Source of the DNA: Alkalicoccus daliensis
GTDB lineage: Bacteria > Bacillota > Bacilli > Bacillales > Salisediminibacteriaceae
DNA: 64,000 nucleotides
Direction: 5' to 3'
Assembly: GCF_900103955.1 (NCBI RefSeq)
Contig: NZ_FNIL01000002.1
Location: 62,001-126,000, forward strand
This document shows, one piece after another, positions 37,242 to 46,133 of this stretch (position 1 is its first letter; each line of letters starts with the position of its first letter). The notes beneath the pieces were generated by a model that worked only from the letters and a program-made list of their open reading frames with translations, ran no database searches and had not been told where the DNA came from. Position numbers and translations under genes: made by a program.

Positions 37242-37258
37242 GAATGAACATTCATTCA
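37242..37258 (+). promoter_or_regulatory. FadR box 1, upstream of the first acyl-CoA synthetase
   Basis: GAATGAACATTCATTCA is a near-perfect inverted repeat of the FadR (YsiA) operator type (TGAATGA...TCATTCA). It lies 184 bases before the gene. Confidence 0.85.
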
Positions 37259-37294
37259 GAAATTTCAAGAAAATGAAAGATTCCTATTTCTTTT

Positions 37295-37308
37295 TGAATG
37301 CGTTTTCA
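37295..37308 (+). promoter_or_regulatory. Candidate CcpA site (cre)
   Basis: TGAATGCGTTTTCA matches TGWNANCGNTNWCA except at position 5. Fatty-acid degradation genes of B. subtilis are under carbon catabolite repression, so the position is plausible. Confidence 0.45.
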
Positions 37309-37441
37309 TTACAATGACTATAAGAGGGAATGTTTGACTATTTTGTGACGAATAAGAAACTTTACTGCATTCTCAGAGAATAGTCTCGAGGCATCTAGAG
37401 CTGTCAGAGGGAGTGATAGGAAAAACAGGGAGGGTATTGTC

Positions 37442-39127
37442 ATGACAACACTGATGCAAAAGCCGTGGCTGGAATCTTATCCACAAGAAATACCGGAAAC
37501 GATTGATTACGATAAACAGACACTCCAAAGTTATCTTAAACGTGCCGCAGAACAGTTTCCTGATAAAGGTGCATTTCATTTCATGGGGAAAGAAATGACA
37601 TACAGCGCTGTTTATGAGGAAGCTTTGAAGCTGGCGAATCAGCTGAGAAAATACGGTATCACACAGGGAGACAGGGTTGCTGTTATGCTTGCAAATACAC
37701 CGCAGGCAGTAATCAGTTATTACGGAGCACTTCTCGCAGGAGCAGTGGTAGTGCAGACAAATCCTCTATATGTAGAGAGGGAAATTGAGCATCAAATGAA
37801 TGATTCCGGTGCCAAGATCATGATTTGTCTGGATCTCGTGTATCCGCGTGTAGCGAAAGTAAGAGAGAAAACTTCACTGACGCATATTATTGTTACAGGA
37901 ATTAAAGACTATCTGCCTTTTCCAAAAAATAAAATTTATCCATTCATTCAAAAGAAGAATACAGGGATTAAAGTAGACCTGACTTATTCAGATACTCTTT
38001 TATCTTTCAGCAAAGTGATCGAAAGCGGAGCAGCTAAAGAAATCGAGCTTGATATTGACCCGGTGAACGACCTTGCGCTCCTCCAGTACACAGGGGGGAC
38101 CACAGGGCCGGCAAAAGGAGTAATGTTAACGCATTATAATCTTGTGGTCAACACGCAGCAGTGTGAAGAATGGATGTATAAACTGGAACCTGGAAAAGAA
38201 GTTGTAATGGCAGCACTTCCATTTTTCCATGTGTACGGCATGACCACGGTGATGAATCTCGCGGTCCGGATGGCGTTTAAAATGATTATTATGCCAAAAT
38301 TCGATCCGAAGGGAATACTGAAGGCAATTGAAAAACATAAAGCGACTCTTTATCCTGGAGCGCCTACTATGTACATCGGGCTGCTGAATCATCCTGATAT
38401 TAAAAAGCATGATCTATCTTCGATTAAAGCTTGTATCAGCGGTTCTGCACCGCTGCCTCTGGAAGTCCAGACGGGATTTGAGGATACTACACATGGGCGG
38501 CTGGTAGAAGGCTACGGTTTAACAGAAACTTCCCCAGTTGCTATTGCAAATCTGCTCTGGGGAAAACGAAAGCCGGGATCGGTTGGAATGCCCTGGCCGG
38601 ATACAGATGTGAAAATACTTTCTGCTGAAACCGGGGAAGATGCAGCACCAAACGAAGTTGGAGAAATTATGATTAAGGGCCCTCAGGTAATGAAAGGCTA
38701 CTGGAAGCAGCCCGAAGCAACACAGGCAAGCTTCCGCGGAGAGTGGTTTTTATCGGGGGACATGGGTTATATGGATGAAGAAGGTTTCTTTTATATCGTT
38801 GACAGAAAAAAAGACATGATAATTGCAGGCGGATTTAATATTTATCCGCGGGAAGTGGAAGAAGTATTATATGAGCATGAAGCTGTTCAGGAAGTCTGTG
38901 TAATCGGAGTGCCTGATCCTTACCGTGGGGAGACGGTAAAAGCATTTGTTGTGCTGAAAGAAGGAGCATCGGCAACTGAGGATCAGCTGGATGAGCACTG
39001 CAGGAATGAACTTGCTTCCTTCAAGGTGCCAAAATACTACGAATTCCGTGAGGAGCTGCCGAAAACAATGGTCGGTAAAATACTGCGGCGGGTTCTGGTA
39101 GAAGAAGAAAAAGAGAAAAGAAAATAA
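37442..39127 (+). CDS. lcfA: Long-chain acyl-CoA synthetase (first of tandem pair)
   Basis: Activates fatty acids with ATP and CoA for beta-oxidation. The 561-residue AMP-forming enzyme has P-loop-like YTGGTTGPAKG (near 217), YGLTETSP (near 360), GDMGYMDEEGFFYIVDRKKD (near 440) and the catalytic Lys in PKTMVGKILRR close to the C-terminus. GGGAGG is upstream. Controlled by FadR box 1 and perhaps by CcpA. A terminator separates it from the second copy, so each is its own transcription unit. B. subtilis has one lcfA at this place. Confidence 0.93.
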   Translation: MTTLMQKPWLESYPQEIPETIDYDKQTLQSYLKRAAEQFPDKGAFHFMGKEMTYSAVYEEALKLANQLRKYGITQGDRVAVMLANTPQAVISYYGALLAGAVVVQTNPLYVEREIEHQMNDSGAKIMICLDLVYPRVAKVREKTSLTHIIVTGIKDYLPFPKNKIYPFIQKKNTGIKVDLTYSDTLLSFSKVIESGAAKEIELDIDPVNDLALLQYTGGTTGPAKGVMLTHYNLVVNTQQCEEWMYKLEPGKEVVMAALPFFHVYGMTTVMNLAVRMAFKMIIMPKFDPKGILKAIEKHKATLYPGAPTMYIGLLNHPDIKKHDLSSIKACISGSAPLPLEVQTGFEDTTHGRLVEGYGLTETSPVAIANLLWGKRKPGSVGMPWPDTDVKILSAETGEDAAPNEVGEIMIKGPQVMKGYWKQPEATQASFRGEWFLSGDMGYMDEEGFFYIVDRKKDMIIAGGFNIYPREVEEVLYEHEAVQEVCVIGVPDPYRGETVKAFVVLKEGASATEDQLDEHCRNELASFKVPKYYEFREELPKTMVGKILRRVLVEEEKEKRK

Positions 39128-39133
39128 ATTGCC

Positions 39134-39174
39134 GGAAGCACTGCCTGTTTACAGGGGAGGGCAGTGCTTCCTTT
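39134..39174 (+). terminator. Terminator between the two acyl-CoA synthetase genes
   Basis: GGAAGCACTGCC (39134-39145) pairs over 12 bases with GGCAGTGCTTCC (39160-39171). Confidence 0.85.
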
Positions 39175-39249
39175 AGTAACAAAAGAGGCACTTCCATCAC
39201 AATGTGCAGTTGACAGGTATAGAAAGAATAGTAACGAAGTAAAGGTCCA

Positions 39250-39440
39250 GTTAATTTAAAAAATACTTTTTCTGCAGCCGACGTGGAAATGGAGCGGCTC
39301 CAAGGCGGGTAAGGCCGAATCAAAGATTTGTTCCTCCCGACGAGCCGGGGGAGCGGAATGAGCAGAGATCGATCCGCCGGGAAAGCTTCCCCATGGATAC
39401 AAAGGCTTTGTGAGAAAGGAAAGTTCTTCGTTGTATTTCA
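39250..39440. repeat. Probable decayed intergenic repeat
   Basis: AAAAATACTTTTTCTGCAGCC (39260-39280) equals the right end of other copies, and AAAGGAAAGTTCTTCGTTGTATTTCAA near the end resembles the 4985-5025 block. The central part is diverged. No gene seen in 39175-39519. Confidence 0.5.
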
Positions 39441-39519
39441 ATTGCATATTATGGAGAAGACCATATAAAAAAGAGAGAGTTCTTTCAACTATTGGTAAGG
39501 AATTTCAGGAGGAATACAC

Positions 39520-41226
39520 ATGCCATCAATATCATCTGCAAGACCATGGTTAAAACAGTATCCGGAAGAAATTCCCGAATCAATACAATATGAAAAGAAA
39601 ACACTGCCCGAATATTTGAAAGAAGGGGCGGAGGAAGAACCTAATAAAGAATTGCTTCATTTTATGGGGAAAACTATGACATTTGGGGAAGTTTATAAAG
39701 CTGCCTGCGCATTCGCTGCAGGTCTGCAGAAACTGGGAGTACATAAGGGTGACCGGGTTGCGATCATGCTTGCGAATACGCCGCAGTCAGTAATCAGCTA
39801 TTATGGCACACTGCTTGCGGGAGGAGTGGTTGTACAGACGAATCCGCTGTATGTAGAGCGGGAGCTGGAGCACCAGCTGATAGATTCTGAAGCAAAAGTA
39901 ATGATCTGCCTGGACCTTGTGTATCCAAAAGTACAGGCAGTGCAGAAAAAATCGAAGCTTGAACATGTAGTGGTGACAAAAATTAAAGACTATCTTCCTT
40001 TCGTAAAAGGACTTATTTATCCTTTTATCCAGAAGAAAAATACTGGCATCGATCCGGATATTTCTTATGGCAATACGACACATAATTTTCAGTCGTTTCT
40101 GCGTAATGCTCCCAAAATGCCAACCCCGGTGGAGGTAGCACCGGATAAAGATTTAGCATTGCTGCAATACACTGGCGGCACGACCGGGGCCGCAAAAGGC
40201 GTGATGCTGACGCATCTGAATCTGGTGGCCAATACCACCCAGTGCAGCCAATGGATGTATAACATGAAACAGGGAGAAGAAGTAATTCTCTGTGCACTGC
40301 CATTCTTTCACGTTTACGGCATGACAGTCGGTATGAATTATTCAGTAATGGAACGGTCGAAAATGGTTATTCTGCCGAAATTCGATACCACGCAGACTTT
40401 AAAAGCCATTCAATCTCAGAAGGTAACAATTTTTCCTGGTGCTCCAACGATGTATGTTGGCCTGATCCATGATGAGAATGTGAATAAATATGATCTGTCT
40501 TCCATTAAAGTATGTATCAGCGGTTCTGCGCCCCTGCCATTAGAAGTGCAGCAGCGATTTGAACAATTGACGGGTGGAAAGCTTTCTGAAGGCTTTGGGT
40601 TAACAGAAGCTTCACCGGTAACGCATTTTAATCTCATGTGGGGGAAAAGACCTCCGGGCAGTATCGGCCTGCCATGGCCCGATACAGATGTAGTCGTATG
40701 GAATGCAGAAGCGGAAGAAGAAGCTGATCCGGGAGAAGTGGGAGAGTTATTAATACGCGGCCCTCAGGTGATGCAGGGCTACTGGAAACGTCCGGAAGAA
40801 ACTGCTTCTGCGCTTCAGAATGGCTGGCTGTACACAGGAGATATGGGCTATATGGACGAAGAAGGCTATTTTTACATTGTGGATCGAAAAAAGGATATGA
40901 TTATTGCCGGAGGATTTAATATTTATCCACGGGAAATTGAAGAAGTTCTCTACGAGCATGAAGCTGTAAAAGAAGCAGTCGCAATGGGCATTCCCGACCC
41001 TTACCGGGGAGAAACCGTAAAAGCCTATATTGTCGTAAAAGAAGGGCAGAAAGTAACTGAGAAAGAATTAGATCAATACTGCCGTTCACAGCTGGCTTCC
41101 TACAAAATTCCGAGAAAGTATGAGTTCCGTGAAGAGCTGCCAAAAACAATGGTGGGGAAAGTTCTCAGACGGGCGCTCCAGGAAGAAGAAAAGGAAAAAG
41201 AAAAGGAACGCCAAAAATCTGGCTAA
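39520..41226 (+). CDS. Long-chain acyl-CoA synthetase (second of tandem pair)
   Basis: A 568-residue AMP-forming synthetase clearly paralogous to the preceding gene: the same N-terminal PWLKQYPEEIPE start, YTGGTTGAAKG (near 217), GFGLTEASP, GDMGYMDEEGYFYIVDRKKD and PKTMVGKVLRR. The ends differ and the tail is extended and charged (EEEKEKEKERQKSG). CAGGAGGA precedes the ATG. It lies just before fadR but has no FadR box that I could find directly upstream. Probably arose by tandem duplication and may differ in chain-length preference. Confidence 0.92.
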   Translation: MPSISSARPWLKQYPEEIPESIQYEKKTLPEYLKEGAEEEPNKELLHFMGKTMTFGEVYKAACAFAAGLQKLGVHKGDRVAIMLANTPQSVISYYGTLLAGGVVVQTNPLYVERELEHQLIDSEAKVMICLDLVYPKVQAVQKKSKLEHVVVTKIKDYLPFVKGLIYPFIQKKNTGIDPDISYGNTTHNFQSFLRNAPKMPTPVEVAPDKDLALLQYTGGTTGAAKGVMLTHLNLVANTTQCSQWMYNMKQGEEVILCALPFFHVYGMTVGMNYSVMERSKMVILPKFDTTQTLKAIQSQKVTIFPGAPTMYVGLIHDENVNKYDLSSIKVCISGSAPLPLEVQQRFEQLTGGKLSEGFGLTEASPVTHFNLMWGKRPPGSIGLPWPDTDVVVWNAEAEEEADPGEVGELLIRGPQVMQGYWKRPEETASALQNGWLYTGDMGYMDEEGYFYIVDRKKDMIIAGGFNIYPREIEEVLYEHEAVKEAVAMGIPDPYRGETVKAYIVVKEGQKVTEKELDQYCRSQLASYKIPRKYEFREELPKTMVGKVLRRALQEEEKEKEKERQKSG

Positions 41227-41279
41227 ACTGCAGATAATAACGTATGATAAAAAAAGATGATTATTTTCCACTCCGGTAA

Positions 41280-41308
41280 TTGACACACGGGGTGGAATTC
41301 GATATGAT
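41280..41308 (+). promoter_or_regulatory. Promoter of fadR-fadB
   Basis: TTGACA (41280-41285), 17-base spacer, TATGAT (41303-41308). Confidence 0.85.
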
Positions 41309-41316
41309 CATTATAT

Positions 41317-41333
41317 GAATGAATGGTCATTCA
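41317..41333 (+). promoter_or_regulatory. FadR box 2, autoregulatory site
   Basis: GAATGAATGGTCATTCA, directly downstream of the -10 element of the fadR promoter, where binding would block initiation. Confidence 0.88.
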
Positions 41334-41366
41334 TTTTCAACTGAGGCTGAATGGGAGTCGGTAAAG

Positions 41367-41975
41367 ATGGGGAAAAAAAGAGGACCTAAATACGATAAAA
41401 TTATTGATGCCGCTGTAAAAGTAATTGCGGAAAACGGCTATCACCATTCGCAGGTATCAAAAATTGCAAAAGAGGCCGGTGTGGCTGATGGAACAATATA
41501 TCTCTACTTTAAAAATAAAGAAGATATATTAATCTCGCTTTTTGAAGAAAAAATGGGAATATTTGTAGAGTTTATTGAAGAAGAAATAAAAAATGCGACT
41601 TCTCATGAAGAAAAGCTGTTCATATTAATCAATATGCATTTGGCACAGCTTGAAAAAGATCACGATCTTGCACTGGTAACCCAGTTGGAATTGAGACAGT
41701 CCAATATTTCCATCAGGATTAAAGTGAATGAAGTTTTAAAGAACTATCTTGGCTTGATCGATTCAATAATTGAGCAGGGAAAAGAAGAAGGAAAATTTGA
41801 TACTGACATTGATACGAGAATGATGCGTCAGGTTATATTCGGAGCGATTGATGAAGTAGTAACGAACTGGGTAATGAAGGAACATCGGTATGATCTGACC
41901 CCATTAGCTGACTCTCTTCATAAATTTTTGCTTAAAGGTTTGCAATCTCCCCAGAGAATGGAGGAAACGACATGA
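41367..41975 (+). CDS. fadR: Fatty-acid degradation regulator FadR (TetR family)
   Basis: A 202-residue TetR-type repressor that releases DNA on binding long-chain acyl-CoA. The N-terminal helix-turn-helix (about 10-55) reads VSKIAKEAGVADGTIYLYFKN, as in B. subtilis FadR (YsiA), and the TQLELRQSN segment of the ligand domain is also conserved. The start is ATG 41367; a longer frame from 41319 would overlap the FadR box. Its stop overlaps the fadB start (ATGA), so the two are coupled. Confidence 0.94.
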   Translation: MGKKRGPKYDKIIDAAVKVIAENGYHHSQVSKIAKEAGVADGTIYLYFKNKEDILISLFEEKMGIFVEFIEEEIKNATSHEEKLFILINMHLAQLEKDHDLALVTQLELRQSNISIRIKVNEVLKNYLGLIDSIIEQGKEEGKFDTDIDTRMMRQVIFGAIDEVVTNWVMKEHRYDLTPLADSLHKFLLKGLQSPQRMEETT

Positions 41976-42754
41976 CCAGCTGGCAGCATATTTCTACAAA
42001 AGTCGAAGACAGAATCGCAGTAATTACATTGGATAAACCACCTGCAAATGCGTTATCCCGCAATATGATTGTGGAAATTGGAGAAGCAGTGGAAGGATTT
42101 ATGGAAGATAATGAAGTAAAAGTAATTGTAATGCACGGAGAAGGCAGATTTTTTGCAGCCGGGGCTGATATTAAAGAATTTACTGATATTAAACACGGAA
42201 GCGAGTTCGCTGACTTAGCGAGAGACGGCCAGCGGATCTTCCGGCAGATTGAAACTGCGCCGAAACCAGTAATCGCCGCTTTACATGGAGCTGTACTAGG
42301 CGGAGGCCTGGAGCTTGCAATGTCCTGTCATATGAGAATTGCCTGCGAAAATACAAAGCTGGGTCTTCCGGAATTATCGCTGGGATTAATTCCGGGTTTT
42401 GCCGGAACCCAGCGGCTGCCTAAATTTGTCGGAAAAGCAGTAGCAATGGAAATGCTGCTATCTTCAGATCCTATCACTGCTGAAGAGGCCGCAAAGCATG
42501 GGCTGGTAAATCGTGCAGTAGCGGAAGGCACTCACTTAGAGGAAGCTATGAAGCTGGCGGGTATTATCCGCCGTAAAGGATCGAAAACGATTCAGGCAGT
42601 GGTGGAACTGCTCCAGCATGCAGAGACTGATCCGATAGAAAGAGGACAGGAGAAAGAAGCTGTAAGATTTGGAGATGTGTTTGAATCCAGCGATGCGAAA
42701 GAAGGAATAAATGCATTTTTGGAAAAGAGAAAACCACAGTTCAAAGATAATTAA
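41972..42754 (+). CDS. fadB: Enoyl-CoA hydratase
   Basis: Second step of beta-oxidation: hydration of trans-2-enoyl-CoA. The 260-residue crotonase-fold protein has the oxyanion-hole segments FFAAGADIKEF (near 66) and HGAVLGGGLELAMSCH (near 106), and the catalytic Glu region LPELSLGLIPGFAGTQRLP (near 134). Overlaps fadR by four bases. Position matches B. subtilis fadB (ysiB). Confidence 0.92.
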   Translation: MTSWQHISTKVEDRIAVITLDKPPANALSRNMIVEIGEAVEGFMEDNEVKVIVMHGEGRFFAAGADIKEFTDIKHGSEFADLARDGQRIFRQIETAPKPVIAALHGAVLGGGLELAMSCHMRIACENTKLGLPELSLGLIPGFAGTQRLPKFVGKAVAMEMLLSSDPITAEEAAKHGLVNRAVAEGTHLEEAMKLAGIIRRKGSKTIQAVVELLQHAETDPIERGQEKEAVRFGDVFESSDAKEGINAFLEKRKPQFKDN

Positions 42755-42778
42755 GCTGTTCAGGCAGCTTTATTATAA

Positions 42779-42882
42779 ACAAGTAAATAAACGTATTTAC
42801 TTTTGGAAGCGTTATCTTAAAACATCAGCTCGATTTCAATATGAAACGAGTTTTTCCAGATGTTATTTGTAAACGCTTAAAT
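42779..42882 (+). promoter_or_regulatory. Hairpins and cre-like site between fadB and etfB
   Basis: AAGTAAATAAACGTATTTACTTTT (about 42780-42803) and CTCGATTTCAATATGAAACGAGTTTTT (about 42828-42855) are two hairpins with T-runs that may reduce read-through from fadB. TGTAAACGCTTAAA (42868-42881) matches the CcpA consensus except at one of the last positions. Confidence 0.45.
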
Positions 42883-42912
42883 AAAATGAATAACTATTAG
42901 GAGGGTAATATT

Positions 42913-43683
42913 ATGAATATTTTTGTAATCATGAAAAGAACTTTTGATACAGAGGAGAAAATTCAAATTGAAAATGGAGAAGTTGTAGAAGATGGAGCGG
43001 AATTTATCATTAACCCATATGATGAATACGCTGTTGAAGAAGCCATCCAGCTGAAAGAGGAACACGGCGGAGAGGTAACTGTAGTATCTGTAGGTGATGA
43101 AGAAACTGAAAAGCAGATCAGAACTGCACTTGCGATGGGAGCGGACAAAGGCGTATTGATTGAAGATGAGGAAATTGACGGTGCAGATACATTCACGGTC
43201 CAGGAACTGCTGAAAGCTTACTTCAAGGAGCAGGAAGTAGATATCATTCTTGGAGGAAATATCGCAGTGGACGGTGGATCAGGACAAATTGGTCCACGGT
43301 TGGCTGATCAGCTTGGCATCAATTATGTAACTTCTGTAACAGACCTGAAAATCGAAGATGGAACTGCAAAAATTGAAAAAGATGCGGAAGGCGATCAAAT
43401 CATGATTGAAGTACCGCTTCCAGTTCTAATAACTGCACAGCAGGGGTTAAATGAGCCGCGCTATCCTTCTTTACCAGGAATTATGAAGGCGAAGAAAAAG
43501 CCGCTGGAAACTTTGGACCTGGATGACCTTGATCTCGATGAGGAAGACGTGGAGCCAAAAACAAAAACAGTGGACCGCTATCTGCCGCCAGAGAAACAGG
43601 CAGGGAGAAAGCTGGAAGGCGAATTGGACGAGCAGGTTGCTGAACTCGTATCTCTTCTTAAAAACGAAGCAAAAGTAATTTAA
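42913..43683 (+). CDS. etfB: Electron transfer flavoprotein beta subunit
   Basis: Accepts electrons from acyl-CoA dehydrogenase during beta-oxidation together with EtfA. The 256-residue protein has the AMP-binding beta-subunit fold, with VSVGDEETEKQIRTALAMGADKG (near 56-78) and ILGGNIAVDGGSGQIGPRLADQLG (near 112-135). GGAGGG precedes the ATG. etfA follows after 35 bases. Confidence 0.94.
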   Translation: MNIFVIMKRTFDTEEKIQIENGEVVEDGAEFIINPYDEYAVEEAIQLKEEHGGEVTVVSVGDEETEKQIRTALAMGADKGVLIEDEEIDGADTFTVQELLKAYFKEQEVDIILGGNIAVDGGSGQIGPRLADQLGINYVTSVTDLKIEDGTAKIEKDAEGDQIMIEVPLPVLITAQQGLNEPRYPSLPGIMKAKKKPLETLDLDDLDLDEEDVEPKTKTVDRYLPPEKQAGRKLEGELDEQVAELVSLLKNEAKVI

Positions 43684-43718
43684 TCGCACATTACTAATAG
43701 ATGAAAGGGTGACTTTAT

Positions 43719-44681
43719 ATGTCGAAGCAATTAGTTATCGGAGAAGTAAGTGATGGAGGATTTCGTAACGTTTCCTTTGAAGCAATTGCAGCAGCAAAGC
43801 AGCTGGATGAAAGTGCGGAGGTTGTAGGAGTAGTAATTGGAGAGTCTGTAGCTTCTATTGCTGAAGAAATGGTAAAGTACGGTGCAGACAGAGTTATTAC
43901 TGTGGAGTCTGATAAATTAAAAGAATATACGCCGGAGGCCTATTCTCAAGTGTTAATGGAAGTTATTGAAAAAGAATCTCCGGAAGGCATCGTAATGGGC
44001 CACACCTATATTGGACGTGACATCGCGCCTAAGCTTGCAAGCAAACTCGGCTCCGGTCTTGTGTCTGATGTTACAGCGATTGAGGGAAGCTCACAGTTTA
44101 TCCGTCCGATCTATTCTGGTAAGGCTTTCGAAAAAGTGGAAATTGAAGAAGGACTGCAGTTCATAACGATTCGTCCAAACAATATTCCTGCATTGGAAAA
44201 AGATGAGGGCAGAAATGGAAACGTCGAGGCGCTGGACGTAGAAGTAAAAGATCTGCAGATGATCATTAAGGATGTAGTAAAGAATACAACTTCGGGTGTT
44301 GATCTATCGGAAGCTTCCATTATTGTTTCCGGAGGAAGAGGTTTGAAGAGTATGGAGAATTTCAAGATTCTCGATGAGCTCGCTGAGGTACTGGGAGCTG
44401 CAGTAGGAGCATCCCGCGGCGCCTGTGACGCAGAATACTGTGACTACGCCCTTCAGATCGGACAGACGGGGAAAGTAGTAACACCGGACCTTTATATTGC
44501 AGTCGGACTCAGCGGAGCAATCCAGCACGTAGCAGGGATGTCTAATTCCAAAGTGATCGTGGCAATCAATAAAGATCCGGAAGCAGAAATCTTCCAGATT
44601 GCTGATTACGGAATTGTTGGCGACTTGTTTGATATCGTGCCGAAACTGACGGAAGAGTTTAGAAAAGCAGTTGTTTCATAA
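43719..44681 (+). CDS. etfA: Electron transfer flavoprotein alpha subunit
   Basis: A 320-residue FAD-binding partner of EtfB. The C-terminal FAD domain (about 200-315) shows SGGRGLKSMENF (near 207), GASRGACD (near 226), GQTGKVVTPDLYIAVGLSGAIQH and NKDPEAEIFQIADYGIVGD. End of the fadR-fadB-etfB-etfA cluster, followed by a terminator and a long repeat. Confidence 0.95.
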   Translation: MSKQLVIGEVSDGGFRNVSFEAIAAAKQLDESAEVVGVVIGESVASIAEEMVKYGADRVITVESDKLKEYTPEAYSQVLMEVIEKESPEGIVMGHTYIGRDIAPKLASKLGSGLVSDVTAIEGSSQFIRPIYSGKAFEKVEIEEGLQFITIRPNNIPALEKDEGRNGNVEALDVEVKDLQMIIKDVVKNTTSGVDLSEASIIVSGGRGLKSMENFKILDELAEVLGAAVGASRGACDAEYCDYALQIGQTGKVVTPDLYIAVGLSGAIQHVAGMSNSKVIVAINKDPEAEIFQIADYGIVGDLFDIVPKLTEEFRKAVVS

Positions 44682-44700
44682 CACAGGGGGTTCAATATAA

Positions 44701-44727
44701 ACACGGCGGGCTTTCCCGCCGTGTTTT
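44701..44727 (+). terminator. Terminator after etfA (left hairpin of a flanking pair)
   Basis: ACACGGCGGG (44701-44710) pairs with CCCGCCGTGT (44715-44724), then TTT. A near-copy lies at 45228-45255 on the other side of the repeat. Confidence 0.88.
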
Positions 44728-44730
44728 CAG

Positions 44731-45226
44731 GGTGTTTATAAAGTAAGAAATTTTGTATGTTTATTATTTGCTGTGTATAGGTTTTCCTCCGCTTTCCGGC
44801 GGAAGCTTGCCGTGGGGATAGTCTTCAGCTATTTGCAATGCCTGCCGGCATTACAAAGGATCTTCAGACTGCGCTTAAATCCCACAGGCGTCCCCACCGG
44901 GCGCTATGGAGAAAAGTTATTTCCGAAGAAAAAGTGTTCGTAGCTCTCCGGTTTCGTATAAAAGCGATTGCCTCCCTTAATTATGCTGCAGTCGCAGTAG
45001 AGTCGACTCCTGGAGGATGAAGAACGAATCTTATATCTTCCCAGGCGTTCTTACTCGGAAGATATAGTAAGCATGTGCGAAACCAGCCAGTGATTTGGCT
45101 GCGTGAAGCCATGCTCCTCTTTTAAGAAGGCAGGTTCGCTGAGAGAGTTCCCTCCGGAAAGCGACACTTCGGAGACAAAAGCATAAAATCGTATACTCAT
45201 ACAAAAAGTACTTTTTCTACAGCCTG
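44731..45226 (+). repeat. Intergenic modular repeat, long copy 3
   Basis: The most complete copy: GTGTTTATAAAGTAAGAAATTTTG start, GGCGGAAGCTTGCCGTGGGG, TCTTCAGCTATTTGCAATGCCT, GACTGCGCTTAAATCCCACA with GGCGTCCCC, GGGCGCTATGGAGAAAAG, TGCTGCAGTCGCAG, two nested palindromes (45031-45069 with ATATCTTCC/GGAAGATAT; 45070-45115 with AGCATG/CATGCT), then GCTGAGAGAGTTCCCTCCGG and the AAAAAGTACTTTTTCTACAGCC end. The insert at 37016-37096 in copy 2 is absent here at the equivalent position. The 970-base gap to trxA has no gene. Confidence 0.92.
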
Positions 45227-45227
45227 T

Positions 45228-45258
45228 ACACACGGCGGAAAATCCCGCCGTGTGTTTG
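45228..45258 (+). terminator. Second GCCG hairpin, right flank of repeat copy 3
   Basis: ACACACGGCGG (45228-45238) pairs with CCGCCGTGTGT (45245-45255), followed by TTGTT. Stem sequence nearly duplicates the etfA terminator. Confidence 0.8.
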
Positions 45259-45516
45259 TTATTTCTTTCTATGATTGTAATGTTTAAAAGTGTTCCTTAG
45301 TGAAAGAAGGCTGCTTTTAATAGATGAATTTACAGATAATAAGCGCAACATTAAAAAATCAGCCTTAGGTGAGGCTTTCCGGTTGGTTTATTCTCCTCGA
45401 ATTAGAAAAAACGCAGGAAATTGATTATGTTTTGTTTTTAATATGACTGGGAAAATAAAATTGAAAGTTCATTTAAACAATATTTTTATTCGCAATCCCA
45501 AATACAGGCAGTTTTT

Positions 45517-45545
45517 TTGCAAGATCAATTCTGTTGCGATAAAAT
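45517..45545 (+). promoter_or_regulatory. Probable trxA promoter
   Basis: TTGCAA (45517-45522), 17-base spacer, TAAAAT (45540-45545), about 107 bases before trxA. The interval 45259-45516 shows no gene. Confidence 0.65.
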
Positions 45546-45652
45546 AAACTCAGCGCTGAAAAAAAGCTTTGAGCAGGGTGTTTTCAACACTGCGGCGTTC
45601 AAGTTATACTGTATTTAACAGCTGAGGCTGATATATGAAGGAGGAATTTTAA

Positions 45653-45967
45653 ATGGCAATTACAAATGTAACTGATCAAAATTTTGGAACTGAGACAAGT
45701 GAAGGCGTAGTACTCGCAGACTTCTGGGCACCTTGGTGCGGACCTTGTAAAATGATTGCACCAGTTCTTGAAGAGCTGGATGGAGATATGGGTGACCAGG
45801 TGAAAATCGTAAAACTCGATGTTGATGAAAACCAGGAAACAGCGAGTAAATATGGTGTAATGAGCATTCCTACACTTCTTGTAATGAAAGATGGAGAAGT
45901 GGTTGACCAGGTAGTAGGATTTAAGCCGAAAGAAGAGCTTGCAAATACACTTAATAAGCACCTTTAA
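45653..45967 (+). CDS. trxA: Thioredoxin
   Basis: General cytosolic disulfide reductase, 104 residues, with the active site [10 protein letters not shown] (Cys29, Cys32) and the cis-Pro loop SIPTLLV (near 74). AGGAGG precedes the ATG. Follows the etf genes as in B. subtilis. Confidence 0.97.
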   Translation: MAITNVTDQNFGTETSEGVVLADFWAPWCGPCKMIAPVLEELDGDMGDQVKIVKLDVDENQETASKYGVMSIPTLLVMKDGEVVDQVVGFKPKEELANTLNKHL

Positions 45968-46070
45968 TTTACTGAGGATCTGTATCTGTTTTTAGGGACT
46001 TTACAATTGTTTCGAAAAAGCAGTATTTATCCAAAGCCAATAAGAAAATACACCGGAACTCCGGTAATTG

Positions 46071-46108
46071 GAGAGGCTGTCCCCTGCTTTGACGGGCAGC
46101 CTCTTTCT
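46071..46108 (+). terminator. Terminator after trxA
   Basis: GAGGCTGTCCC (46073-46083) pairs with GGGCAGCCTC (46094-46103), tail TTTCT. Confidence 0.75.
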
Positions 46109-46133
46109 GTACTTTCACGCAGGAGGAATTGTG

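Noticed and set aside
44838-45233. Open frames of 60 codons in the etfA-trxA gap
   Set aside because: Within repeat copy 3, with palindromes; no coding composition.
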